A stretch of 64,000 nt of DNA from Marinobacter psychrophilus (GTDB lineage: Bacteria > Pseudomonadota > Gammaproteobacteria > Pseudomonadales > Oleiphilaceae): contig NZ_CP011494.1 in NCBI RefSeq assembly GCF_001043175.1, forward strand, positions 3,596,001-3,660,000. Reading direction: 5' to 3'. The notes below the pieces were generated by a model. It was given only the letters and a program-made list of their open reading frames with translations, made no database searches and was not told the DNA's origin. Positions 55,896-64,000 of the stretch are shown here, one piece after another. The position numbers and the translations under genes are program-made. Within the stretch, counting starts at the first letter, position 1. Each line of letters begins with the position of its first letter.

Positions 55896-56585
55896 ATGAC
55901 TCTGAAAGGTCTTTTTAACACACACTGGCCAGCCGCCGCCCTGTTTGATCTGGATGGCACCCTGGTTGATAGCGCGCTGGACTTGGCCGCTGCCGTTGAC
56001 CAAACCCTGGAACGGCTGGATCGCCCACCTGCCGGCATTGATCAGGTGCACCAGTGGGTAGGCCACGGCGCCGCCATTCTGATCCGCCGCGCGCTGGCAG
56101 GAAAAGCCGACTGGCAGCCAGCTAATGCTGCCGATGAAGCCCTATTCGAGGAGGCTATGACGCTGTTCTTTCAGCACTATGAAATAGCCAACGGCCAGCA
56201 TGCCAAGGTGTACTCAGGCGTATTGGAATGCCTGAATCGATTGCAGCAAATGAACTGCCCGATGGCAATCGTCACCAACAAACCCGAGCAGTTTGTTGCA
56301 CCCCTGTTAAAGCAGCTGAAACTCGACGGTTATTTCCAGCTGATCATAGGGGGCGACACTCTGGCCAGTAAAAAGCCCAATCCGGAACCTTTGCTGTACG
56401 CCATGGAAAAACTAAACGGCCGGCCAGCCACGACGGTAATGGTCGGCGACTCGGCCGCTGATGTGCAAGCAGCCAAAGCCGCGGGCATTTCGTGCGTGGC
56501 CGTTACTTACGGCTACAACTTTGGCAACCCCGTGCAGGCGCTGGGAGCCAATGCCGTGGTTGATTCCCTGAGCGAGCTTTTATAA
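55896..56585 (+). CDS. gph: Phosphoglycolate phosphatase
   Basis: This HAD hydrolase removes phosphate from 2-phosphoglycolate formed in DNA repair and oxidative damage. The 229 residues show motif [21 protein letters not shown], motif [10 protein letters not shown], the lysine of motif III ([14 protein letters not shown]) and [16 protein letters not shown] (motif IV). It is 12 bases after rpe and 26 bases before trpE. Confidence 0.93.
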   Translation: MTLKGLFNTHWPAAALFDLDGTLVDSALDLAAAVDQTLERLDRPPAGIDQVHQWVGHGAAILIRRALAGKADWQPANAADEALFEEAMTLFFQHYEIANGQHAKVYSGVLECLNRLQQMNCPMAIVTNKPEQFVAPLLKQLKLDGYFQLIIGGDTLASKKPNPEPLLYAMEKLNGRPATTVMVGDSAADVQAAKAAGISCVAVTYGYNFGNPVQALGANAVVDSLSELL

Positions 56586-56611
56586 CCTCGCAGAATATAG
56601 GAAGCCCGATC

Positions 56612-58099
56612 ATGACCCCCGAAAATTTCCGCGAGCTGGCACAAGCCGGCTACAACCGTATCCCCGTGTACCGTGAAGTACTGGCGGATATGGACACCCC
56701 GTTAAGCACCTATCTAAAACTGGCTAGCGGGCCCTATTCCTACCTGTTTGAATCCGTTCAGGGTGGAGAAAAATGGGGCCGTTATTCGATCATCGGCCTG
56801 CCCAGCCAGGAAGTGCTGAAAGTCTTCGATCACCGTATCGAAATCCGTCGCCATGGCGAGCTGGTAGAAAGCAGCGAAGTAAAAGACCCACTGGCCTTCA
56901 TCGCCAGCTATCAGGAACGTTTCCACGCCCCTGATCTGGTTGAACTGCCGCGTTTCAACGGTGGCTTGGTGGGCTATTTTGGCTACGATACCGTTCGCTA
57001 CATTGAAAAGCGTTTGGCCAGCAGCTGCCCGCCAGACCGCATTGGCACACCGGACATCCTGCTAATGGTGTCTAACGAACTGGTGGTGTTCGACAACCTG
57101 CGCGGCAAACTGCATCTGATTGTTCACGTAAACCCGGCCAACGAAGGCGCCTTTGAACAGGCCCAGAAGCGCCTGGATCAACTGGAAAAGCAGTTACGCC
57201 AAAACACCGCTCAAACACCAAAAACCCCGGCTCATCTGCGCGGCAAAACCGTGGATGAAAGCGAGTTCGTGTCCGGCTTCAGCCAAGAAAAATTCGAAGC
57301 CGCCGTGGACACCATCAAGGACTACGTACTGGATGGCGACGTGATGCAAACCGTCATTTCCCAACGCATGTCGATTCCGTTTGAGGCGCCGCCGCTGAAT
57401 CTGTACCGCTCGCTGCGAATAATGAATCCCTCGCCGTACATGTACTTTCTGGACCTGGACGATTTTCACATTGTGGGTTCGTCACCGGAAATTCTGGCGC
57501 GAATGGAAGACCGCGAAGTGACCGTGCGGCCCATCGCCGGCACCCGCAAACGCGGCGCGACCGAAGCTGAAGACCGCGCCCTGGAAGCCGAACTGCTGGC
57601 TGACCCAAAAGAAATTGCCGAGCACCTGATGCTGATTGACTTGGGCCGCAACGACGCGGGCCGGGTATCGGAAACCGGCACCGTAAGACTGACCGAGAAA
57701 ATGGCGGTTGAGCGCTACTCCCATGTAATGCACATCGTATCGAACGTCACCGGCCAGGTAAAAGACGGCATCAGCTGCCTTGATGTCCTAAAAGCCACTC
57801 TGCCTGCCGGCACATTAAGCGGCGCACCAAAAACCCGTGCCATGGAAATCATTGACGAGCTGGAGCCGGTCAAACGCGGCGTGTATGGCGGCGCCGTGGG
57901 CTATTTGTCGTTCAACGGCAATATGGACACCGCCATCGCCATCCGCACCGCGGTGATCAAAGACAACACCCTGCACATACAGGCCGGCGCCGGTATAGTC
58001 GCAGATTCTGTACCACGCCTGGAATGGAAAGAAACCATGAACAAAGGCCGCGCCATTTTCCGCGCCGTCGCCATGACCTACAACGACTTTGACCACTAA
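56612..58099 (+). CDS. trpE: Anthranilate synthase component I
   Basis: TrpE aminates chorismate to anthranilate with ammonia from TrpG. The 495 residues have the N-terminal tryptophan-binding region ([20 protein letters not shown]) and the chorismate-binding domain with [24 protein letters not shown] and [20 protein letters not shown]. Only 26 bases separate it from gph and there is no trp leader peptide or terminator in that gap, so an E. coli-type attenuator is absent here. Confidence 0.96.
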   Translation: MTPENFRELAQAGYNRIPVYREVLADMDTPLSTYLKLASGPYSYLFESVQGGEKWGRYSIIGLPSQEVLKVFDHRIEIRRHGELVESSEVKDPLAFIASYQERFHAPDLVELPRFNGGLVGYFGYDTVRYIEKRLASSCPPDRIGTPDILLMVSNELVVFDNLRGKLHLIVHVNPANEGAFEQAQKRLDQLEKQLRQNTAQTPKTPAHLRGKTVDESEFVSGFSQEKFEAAVDTIKDYVLDGDVMQTVISQRMSIPFEAPPLNLYRSLRIMNPSPYMYFLDLDDFHIVGSSPEILARMEDREVTVRPIAGTRKRGATEAEDRALEAELLADPKEIAEHLMLIDLGRNDAGRVSETGTVRLTEKMAVERYSHVMHIVSNVTGQVKDGISCLDVLKATLPAGTLSGAPKTRAMEIIDELEPVKRGVYGGAVGYLSFNGNMDTAIAIRTAVIKDNTLHIQAGAGIVADSVPRLEWKETMNKGRAIFRAVAMTYNDFDH

Positions 58100-58114
58100 G
58101 GCGAGGGACAAATT

Positions 58115-58705
58115 ATGCTTTTAATGATCGACAACTATGACTCCTTCACCTACAACGTGGTGCAGTACCTGGCCGAGCTGGGCGCCGATGTGCAGGTGCA
58201 TCGCAACGACGAAATCACCGTGAAGCAGATTGAAGCGCTAAACCCGGAACGGCTGGTGATTTCCCCCGGCCCCTGTACCCCCAGCGAAGCCGGCATCTCT
58301 ATGGACGTTATCCGTCATTTCGCCGGCAAAATTCCCATATTGGGCATCTGCCTTGGCCACCAGGCTATCGGCCAGGTGTTCGGCGGCCAAGTGATTCGGG
58401 CCGGCCGAGTCATGCACGGCAAAGTGTCTCCGGTTTACCATCACAGCAAAGGCGTATTCCGCGGCCTGAACAACCCGCTGCAGGCCACCCGCTACCACAG
58501 CCTGGTGATTGAACAGGGCACCCTGCCGGAGTGCCTGGACGTGACCGCCTGGACTCGCAACAACGACGGCAGCGTGGAAGAAATCATGGGTGTGCGCCAC
58601 AAAACCCTGGCCGTGGAAGGCGTCCAGTTTCACCCTGAATCCATCATGAGTGAACAGGGCCACGAACTGCTGCGCAATTTCCTGCGAACCGAACAAAAAG
58701 GCTGA
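58115..58705 (+). CDS. trpG: Anthranilate synthase glutamine amidotransferase component
   Basis: This class I amidotransferase supplies ammonia to TrpE and may also serve PabB. The 196 residues contain [20 protein letters not shown], the oxyanion loop [12 protein letters not shown], the nucleophile cysteine in [15 protein letters not shown] and the His-Glu pair in [14 protein letters not shown]. It sits 15 bases after trpE and 4 bases before trpD. Confidence 0.95.
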   Translation: MLLMIDNYDSFTYNVVQYLAELGADVQVHRNDEITVKQIEALNPERLVISPGPCTPSEAGISMDVIRHFAGKIPILGICLGHQAIGQVFGGQVIRAGRVMHGKVSPVYHHSKGVFRGLNNPLQATRYHSLVIEQGTLPECLDVTAWTRNNDGSVEEIMGVRHKTLAVEGVQFHPESIMSEQGHELLRNFLRTEQKG

Positions 58706-58709
58706 CGTA

Positions 58710-59738
58710 ATGGATATGAAAGACGCACTGAACCGGATCGCTGAAAGTCTCGACATGTCCCGTGACGAAATGAAACAGGTGATGCGCATTGTCATGAACG
58801 GCGAAGCCACCAACGCCCAGATTGGCGCTCTGCTGATGGGCCTGCGCATAAAGAGCGAAACCGTGGATGAAATTACCGGCGCGGTAGAAGTCATGCGCGA
58901 ACTGGTGTCCGCTGTAAACGTTAACGCCGAACCGTTGGTCGACATAGTTGGCACCGGCGGCGACGGCGCCAACCTGTTCAACGTCTCTTCCGCGGCCGCC
59001 TTTGTCGTGGCTGCAGCCGGCGGCTTTGTAGCCAAACACGGCAACCGTGCGGTGTCTTCAAAAAGTGGCAGCGCCGATCTCATCGAACAGGCCGGAATCA
59101 ACCTGAATTTAACACCGGAACAGGTCGCCCGCTGCGTTGAACAGGTCGGCGTTGGCTTTATGTTCGCCCCGGCCCACCACGGCGCCATGAAACACGCCAT
59201 AGGCCCGCGCAAAGAGCTGGGCTGCCGCACTCTGTTTAACATCCTCGGCCCGATGACCAACCCCGCCGGTGTAAAACGCCAGTTGGTGGGTGTTTTCAGC
59301 AAAACTCTGTGCCGCCCCATGGCCGAAGTGCTGCAAAAACTCGGCTCTGAACACATCATGGTGGTGGCCTCAAAAGACGGCCTGGACGAAATCAGCCTGG
59401 CCAGCAGCACCCACGTGGCCGAGCTTAAAAACGGTGAAATCTTTGAATATGAAATAACGCCGGAAGACCTGGGCATAAAAAGCCAAACCCTGTCTGGTTT
59501 GACCGTCAATACCGCCGAAGAATCCTTGACCCTGATCAAAGCCGCCTTTGGCCGCGACCGCAACGAAAGCGCTGAGAAAGCCCGCGACATGATCGCCCTG
59601 AACGCCGGCGCTGCGATTTATATTGCGGGTCTGGCAGCCACCGCTAAAGAAGGCGTACAGCTGGCCCTGGACGCCCTCGGCTCCGGTCGGGCCAAGGGTA
59701 AGCTGAGCGAACTGGCGACGTTCTCCCAGTGCTTTTGA
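58710..59738 (+). CDS. trpD: Anthranilate phosphoribosyltransferase
   Basis: TrpD joins anthranilate to PRPP. ATG 58710, starting [20 protein letters not shown], gives 342 residues; an in-frame upstream start overlaps trpG and is not the conserved one. The PRPP/phosphate loop is [20 protein letters not shown], followed by [20 protein letters not shown] and [14 protein letters not shown]. It is a separate protein, not fused to trpG. Confidence 0.95.
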   Translation: MDMKDALNRIAESLDMSRDEMKQVMRIVMNGEATNAQIGALLMGLRIKSETVDEITGAVEVMRELVSAVNVNAEPLVDIVGTGGDGANLFNVSSAAAFVVAAAGGFVAKHGNRAVSSKSGSADLIEQAGINLNLTPEQVARCVEQVGVGFMFAPAHHGAMKHAIGPRKELGCRTLFNILGPMTNPAGVKRQLVGVFSKTLCRPMAEVLQKLGSEHIMVVASKDGLDEISLASSTHVAELKNGEIFEYEITPEDLGIKSQTLSGLTVNTAEESLTLIKAAFGRDRNESAEKARDMIALNAGAAIYIAGLAATAKEGVQLALDALGSGRAKGKLSELATFSQCF

Positions 59739-59781
59739 GCAACATGAACAGCAGATCAGCGCAAATACGGAAGCAAAAAAA

Positions 59782-60591
59782 ATGAACACACAGAACGACA
59801 AAACCCCCACCATCCTGCGCAAAATCGTCGACAGGAAATGGCAGGAAATTGAACAGCGCCAGCGCACCTCCAGCCTGGCGGACCTAAAAGCACGCGCCGG
59901 CGACCAACCCGGCACCCGCGGCTTTGCCAAAGCTCTGCGCCAGCGCATAGAAGCCTCAAAACCTGCGGTTATTGCCGAAATTAAAAAAGCGTCGCCCAGC
60001 AAAGGCATACTGCGCGACCCCTTCGAGCCGGCGCAGGTCGCCGAAAGCTATGAAAAAGGCGGCGCTACTTGCCTATCCGTACTCACCGACCACGACTTCT
60101 TCCAGGGCCACGAAGACTTCATGGTGGCCGCCCGCAACGCCTGCAGCCTACCCGTTATCCGTAAAGATTTTATGGTATCGCCCTACCAGATCTATGAATC
60201 CCGCAGCATTGGTGCCGATTGCATACTGCTTATTGCGGCCTGCCTGACCAGAGGCCAGATGCAGGAACTCGAAGGCATTGCCTACGAAACAGGCCTCGAC
60301 GTGCTGGTAGAAGTTCACAATAGCGAAGAATTGGACGACGCCCTCACCCTCAGCACCCCGCTTGTAGGCATCAACAACCGCGACCTGCACAGCTTTGAGG
60401 TATCACTGGAAACCACCTTTAACCTGCACCAGCTGATTGGTCCCGAGCGACTCGTCATCACCGAAAGCGGGATTATGACCCGCACCGACGTCGAAACCAT
60501 GACCGGCCGCGGCATTTATGGTTTTCTAATCGGCGAGTCATTCATGCGCGCCCCTGACCCGGGAGCCAAGCTGCAGGAACTGTTTGCATAA
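59782..60591 (+). CDS. trpC: Indole-3-glycerol phosphate synthase
   Basis: TrpC closes the indole ring from CdRP. The 269 residues have the conserved [20 protein letters not shown] near residue 58, [49 protein letters not shown] and [12 protein letters not shown]. It is not fused to TrpF; trpF, trpB and trpA are elsewhere. There is no terminator within the 147 bases that follow. Confidence 0.95.
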   Translation: MNTQNDKTPTILRKIVDRKWQEIEQRQRTSSLADLKARAGDQPGTRGFAKALRQRIEASKPAVIAEIKKASPSKGILRDPFEPAQVAESYEKGGATCLSVLTDHDFFQGHEDFMVAARNACSLPVIRKDFMVSPYQIYESRSIGADCILLIAACLTRGQMQELEGIAYETGLDVLVEVHNSEELDDALTLSTPLVGINNRDLHSFEVSLETTFNLHQLIGPERLVITESGIMTRTDVETMTGRGIYGFLIGESFMRAPDPGAKLQELFA

Positions 60592-60709
60592 TCTTTTTCA
60601 CAGTGTTCGCTAACGCAGCGTATTTAACGAATACAGTTCAACCACAATTTAATGGTTGAGGTTGTAACCGGCAGACATTTGGTTAACTATCATAAATATA
60701 TATACGCCA

Positions 60710-60724
60710 GTGAACGCTGTTCAC
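60710..60724 (+). promoter_or_regulatory. Operator-like inverted repeat before the diguanylate cyclase
   Basis: GTGAAC (60710-60715), GCT, GTTCAC (60719-60724) is a perfect 6-base inverted repeat with a 3-base centre. It lies between an AT-rich, -10-like stretch (60692-60703) and the AAGGA ribosome site (60725-60729). A bound repressor here could block transcription or ribosome loading. The binding protein is unknown. Confidence 0.4.
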
Positions 60725-60738
60725 AAGGATGAACTGTC

Positions 60739-61878
60739 GTGATCTTTCACCGCACGTCCATACCTCCGAAGTGGCAATCCACTTATGAAGACTTCCTGTG
60801 CCAGGTTGAGAAACAGATCGCACTGGTCGCCGGTTGGTTAATAACAGTCATTCTCGTGATTTATCAGGTTAACCAAAATCAGCGGGGCATCGACGGCAAT
60901 ATTCACATCATCGAAACCTTGCTGCGGGCGCCGGTAATGCTGGTGGCTCTGTTTACGTTGTTTGTCCACTACACGAAAAAGCCCCAGGTAGACCCGGGCT
61001 TGTTGCTGCGCGTTATCGCGCTATCGGTGATGGGCCTGTCACTGTCGCTGTTTGTAGCCCACGCACTTTACAGCCCTGATACTTTGTACCAGATGTCCAA
61101 TGTCTTGATGATCGGTTTTTTTGGTGTGTCCATGCTCTCGGTTCGCGGTCTGGAGCAGTGGTGGACGTTGTTTGTACTCCCGTTGATGCTGTTCTTTGCT
61201 GCCCTTGTCATTGTAGATCTGGAATTCAAACAGCTTCTACCGTTTCTGTTTGACCCGTTGGTGATGATTTTTGTGGGCATGGTGGTCAGCTGTTCCCTCA
61301 GCCAGCTGCGGCGCTCCGAGTTTCTAACCCGGCAACAGCTCAAAAGCCTGGCGTTGACCGATCAGCTAACCGGACTGCTCAACCGCCACGCTATTCATAC
61401 ATCACTTGAGCAATTGGTCACTCGTTATGCCCGCCACGGGCATCCGTTCAGCCTGATATTGGGTGATCTGGACAAATTCAAGCGGGTTAACGACAGCTAC
61501 GGCCATAATGTGGGCGATGAAGTACTGATCGAAACCGCAAACCGCCTGCAAGATCATGTGCGTGCCGGCGACATCGTGTGCCGCTGGGGAGGTGAGGAGC
61601 TGCTTGTGGTTTTGCCAGACACCGAACTGGACAGTGCCCTGGCGGTCGCAGAAAAGCTGCGCTGCGCTGTAGGGGAAACGCCTATGACAGCCGCCGGGCA
61701 CAGCATCAAGCAAACCATCAGCTTCGGGGTCACCTGCTACCACGACGGCGAGCACATCGACACCACTATAATGCGCGCCGACAGTGCTCTATACCTGGCC
61801 AAGGAGGGCGGTCGCAACCGCGCGGCGAGTGTCGAACCCGGCGCTGGCGCCCCGGACTCAATACCGGCTACTTTATAG
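60739..61878 (+). CDS. Membrane-bound diguanylate cyclase (GGDEF)
   Basis: It should make cyclic-di-GMP from two GTP. The 379 residues start at GTG 60739, ten bases after AAGGA. About six membrane segments fill residues 28-195 and a GGDEF domain the rest (about 205-370). The active site is intact as GGEEL (284-288), with LTDQLTGLLNRHAI and LGDLDKFKRVNDSYGH providing metal and GTP contacts. The RAGD motif at 275-278, five residues before GGEEL, is a complete inhibitory site for product feedback. The membrane part matches no sensor domain I can name. Confidence 0.9.
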   Translation: MIFHRTSIPPKWQSTYEDFLCQVEKQIALVAGWLITVILVIYQVNQNQRGIDGNIHIIETLLRAPVMLVALFTLFVHYTKKPQVDPGLLLRVIALSVMGLSLSLFVAHALYSPDTLYQMSNVLMIGFFGVSMLSVRGLEQWWTLFVLPLMLFFAALVIVDLEFKQLLPFLFDPLVMIFVGMVVSCSLSQLRRSEFLTRQQLKSLALTDQLTGLLNRHAIHTSLEQLVTRYARHGHPFSLILGDLDKFKRVNDSYGHNVGDEVLIETANRLQDHVRAGDIVCRWGGEELLVVLPDTELDSALAVAEKLRCAVGETPMTAAGHSIKQTISFGVTCYHDGEHIDTTIMRADSALYLAKEGGRNRAASVEPGAGAPDSIPATL

Positions 61879-61883
61879 CAAGC

Positions 61884-62504
61884 CTAAACCTTCGCCGAAG
61901 GTCGTGACTTGATGCGGTCAAACCAGGCCTGCAGGTTCTGGTGTTCTGCCGCGATACGAATATTCACCACCCGCGCAAAGGCAACGGTGGCAAACGCATT
62001 GATATCCGCAGCCGTAAAACGATCGCAGCAAATGAAGTCTTTACCTGCCAAGTGCTCATCCAGAAAAGCCATGAACGAAACCACTGCCTTGCCACAGTCT
62101 TCGCCCCATTCTTGAATCGGATTCATGCGATCACTGAAATAACCGCTGGTGTGCTGGAAGCACATGCCCGTGGGCATAAAAAAGTAAAAATCTATCCAGC
62201 GCAGCCACTGCTCAATCCGTGTTTTCTCCAACGCCGTGTCACCCAATAATGTGGGCGAATCGGGGTAGCTTTCTTCAAAATAACGGCAAATCGCCATCGT
62301 TTCGGCCACCGCCGTGCCATCGCCCAATTCCATTACCGGCACTTTCTTGAACGGATTACGGGCGGCAAATTCGGGCGTCAGGTTTTCGCCTTTTTGCAGA
62401 TCAATTTCGACAAATTCAGCGACGTCCAGCAGGCCCTTTTCCGCCATGAACATACGCACACGCCGTGGGTTGGGTGCGGTTTTTGTTTCGTAGATTTTTA
62501 TCAT
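61884..62504 (-). CDS. Glutathione S-transferase family protein
   Basis: ATG 62504, with GGAG nine bases upstream, gives 206 residues. The N-terminal thioredoxin fold begins MIKIYETKTAPNPRRVRMFM, with the cis-proline FKKVPVMEL and ETMAICRYFEESYP for glutathione binding; an all-helical domain follows with CCDRFTAADINAFATVAFA as the N-capping box. The active-site position carries Asn-Pro rather than a clear Tyr/Ser/Cys, as in several bacterial GSTs. The substrate is unknown. Confidence 0.88.
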   Translation of the reverse strand: MIKIYETKTAPNPRRVRMFMAEKGLLDVAEFVEIDLQKGENLTPEFAARNPFKKVPVMELGDGTAVAETMAICRYFEESYPDSPTLLGDTALEKTRIEQWLRWIDFYFFMPTGMCFQHTSGYFSDRMNPIQEWGEDCGKAVVSFMAFLDEHLAGKDFICCDRFTAADINAFATVAFARVVNIRIAAEHQNLQAWFDRIKSRPSAKV

Positions 62505-62646
62505 TGAGGCGGACTCCAAAATATAATAACGTTGCTAATAACCTGTAAACGTTGGCGGGACGCTACGACTTCGTCAAGCGTAGTCGAATAACGACAGCAA
62601 GCCAAACACACGCTAGAAACAAAATTCGCATCTTGGCCCAGCTGAT

Positions 62647-63507
62647 ATGAACAGTCGACCCCGGCCCCACGATCCCTATCTCCCCTTGCTGGCATTTTTG
62701 CTGTTATTCATGGCGGTTGCCCAGTCTTCAAATGCGGATGAGCTGACCCCTCTGCCCGGTCAGGTCGTGCTCGCCGCAGATCCCTGGTGCCCCCACAACT
62801 GCGAGGCCGGTTCAACCGTAGAAGGGTATATGGTGGACATTCTCCGCCAGGCCTTCGCTCTTCAGGATATATCCGTAAACTACGTCAATATGAGCTGGGA
62901 GCGGGCTTTGCAACAGGCGCGGAGCCACCGTGTGGATGGCATTATTGGGGTTTTTGCCGGCGACGCCAGCGATTTTTTATTCCCGGAAGAAGCACTGGGC
63001 TACTCGGAAACAATGTTTTTTGCTCACCCAGACAGCCACTGGACGTATGAGGGCCTGAAATCACTGGAAAACCGGACATTGCTGGTCATTTCCGATTATT
63101 TTTACGCTCCGGGCATCTCTCAGTATATTAATAACAACCGCCACCAGCAGGATCTTGTTTGGGAACTTTCGGGAGAGCAGCCCCTAACCCGGGCCATTAC
63201 GCTGATTGGTCAAAAGCGCGCCAACCTGTTGTTTGAAGATCGCCAAGTGATGGCCTGGACCCTGCGTAAAAGGCCTGACCTGCCAAAACTTCGAAGTTCT
63301 GGCAACATATACGCTGCGCCCGTTTATGCCGCCTTTGCGCCGGCTCATCCCCATGCGCAGGCGCTGGCTCGAATTCTCAGCGATGGCGTGCGCCACCTGC
63401 GGGCCACAGGTGAACTCAAGCGTATTTATCAGAGCTATGGCTTGGGTGCAGACGGGAAAGCGCGGATGGTTTCGCCCGCAGGGGCGCCCAACAATAGCTC
63501 GCCGTGA
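62647..63507 (+). CDS. Periplasmic solute-binding protein, family 3-like
   Basis: The 286 residues have a signal peptide (hydrophobic core about 12-26, cleavage near SSNA-D) and the family-3 binding fold: VEGYMVDILRQAFAL, NMSWERALQQARSHRVDGII, a hinge region, and LKRIYQSYGLG at the C-terminus. No ABC or TRAP permease gene adjoins, so it may be a stand-alone sensor or orphan binding protein rather than a transporter part. Two cysteines lie in DPWCPHNCEAG near the N-terminus, unusual at the ligand cleft. Confidence 0.8.
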   Translation: MNSRPRPHDPYLPLLAFLLLFMAVAQSSNADELTPLPGQVVLAADPWCPHNCEAGSTVEGYMVDILRQAFALQDISVNYVNMSWERALQQARSHRVDGIIGVFAGDASDFLFPEEALGYSETMFFAHPDSHWTYEGLKSLENRTLLVISDYFYAPGISQYINNNRHQQDLVWELSGEQPLTRAITLIGQKRANLLFEDRQVMAWTLRKRPDLPKLRSSGNIYAAPVYAAFAPAHPHAQALARILSDGVRHLRATGELKRIYQSYGLGADGKARMVSPAGAPNNSSP

Positions 63508-63837
63508 TCACCAAAGCGCGCTTGGTTTACATTCATAAGCAGCGTCACAAAGTAGTCTTCCTAACTCATCAACGCGGGCGGACAAACCATTCGAGTAGTA
63601 GATGCCGATATGCGAGTTGTCGACAAGGTCTCTGCCTCCCAAATCCTCCACAACCCATTTGCCACCCTGCAGCAAGCCGTCCGTTGTGACACGCTCTTAA
63701 TTGGCGTCCGGCGTGTTGGTGCAAGCGCTTCGAAAAAGCGTCGAACTGTCATGCTCAACGAACGGCACCACCGGGCCCGCGTGAGCCAAACCCGATGCGC
63801 AGCTTGTTTTATCCACCAGAATACAGAGACTCACTGC

Positions 63838-64000
63838 ATGTTTACCTTTAATCGCCTGATTTCACGCTTCATTGCCGCTGCACTGCTGTTTTTTATGGCC
63901 AGCCTGGCCGGTGCTGAACCTTTACGCATTGCGGTTGCCGCTAACTTTACTGACACCACCCGTGACCTTATTGCCTTGTTTGAAGAAACCACCGGTCACT
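63838..64000 (+). CDS. modA: Molybdate ABC transporter substrate-binding protein, N-terminal part
   Basis: Only the first 54 codons lie in the window. They encode a signal peptide (FIAAALLFFMASLAGA) followed by EPLRIAVAANFTDTTRDLIA and LFEETTGH, the start of ModA, which binds molybdate or tungstate in the periplasm. The remainder and modBC should follow outside. The 330-base gap before it (63508-63837) contains no gene I can name; a long open frame there is noted separately. Confidence 0.82.
   Translation, partial: MFTFNRLISRFIAAALLFFMASLAGAEPLRIAVAANFTDTTRDLIALFEETTGH

Noticed and set aside
56586..56611. A trp-operon leader peptide attenuator before trpE
   Set aside because: Only 26 bases separate gph and trpE, too few for a leader ORF and alternative hairpins.

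Overview
The window looks like chromosomal DNA from a marine gammaproteobacterium close to Marinobacter or the pseudomonads. This is judged from gene order and protein character, not from a search. The supporting blocks are zapA - 6S RNA - fau; aroQ - accB - accC - prmA - DUF3426 - dusB - fis - purH - purD; lptD - surA - pdxA - rsmA - apaH divergent from amgK - murU - djlA-like; and rpe - gph - trpE - trpG - trpD - trpC. The long 530-residue isocitrate lyase is also typical of that group. Coding density is high. I see no tRNA, rRNA, CRISPR array, insertion sequence, prophage or plasmid functions.

Layout. 1-2.2 kb: the end of an FtsX-like permease, a ZapB-like/ZapA pair, 6S RNA and fau, with an unlisted 46-codon membrane ORF convergent with fau. 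2.3-8.6 kb: ilvA, rpiA, ppa, a DUF2333 gene and a LapD-like degenerate GGDEF/EAL receptor. 8.9-17.8 kb: a run of housekeeping genes for shikimate, fatty acid, ribosome modification, tRNA modification, Fis and purine functions. 17.9-28.9 kb: transport and accessory genes (lipoprotein hydrolase, Kef-type antiporter, a deletion-derived SLC13 fragment, aceA, a CASTOR/POLLUX-like channel, a SulP transporter, a ChaN-like lipoprotein and a GH84 enzyme). 29.0-36.7 kb: an acyltransferase remnant, a complete TRAP transporter, dps, a lipoamide-dehydrogenase-like flavoprotein, a LysE exporter and a DAHP synthase with an upstream attenuator. 36.9-44.7 kb: a small secretin-like protein, a J-domain protein, an RND efflux pair, an IMPase-family enzyme, thiS and a DUF423 gene. 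44.7-55.1 kb: the lptD/surA/pdxA/rsmA/apaH block, the peptidoglycan recycling pair and a DUF3530 gene. 55.2-60.6 kb: rpe-gph and the trp genes. 60.7-64 kb: a membrane diguanylate cyclase, a GST, a family-3 solute-binding protein and the start of modA.

Functional links. Aromatic biosynthesis appears three times (aroQ, DAHP synthase, trpEGDC). Cyclic-di-GMP signalling has a predicted synthase (60.7 kb) and a predicted receptor without enzymatic motifs (6.6 kb). Envelope assembly and recycling are clustered around lptD/amgK.

The most notable signal not explained by ordinary genes is a leader of about 200 bases before the DAHP synthase at 36.6-36.8 kb. It holds a 21-codon ORF with seven aromatic residues in a ten-residue stretch, followed by a Rho-independent terminator, which fits transcription attenuation by aromatic amino acid supply. 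A perfect Fis-consensus palindrome upstream of dusB-fis and an operator-like palindrome before the diguanylate cyclase are further regulatory candidates. I found no clear multi-gene system of a new kind.
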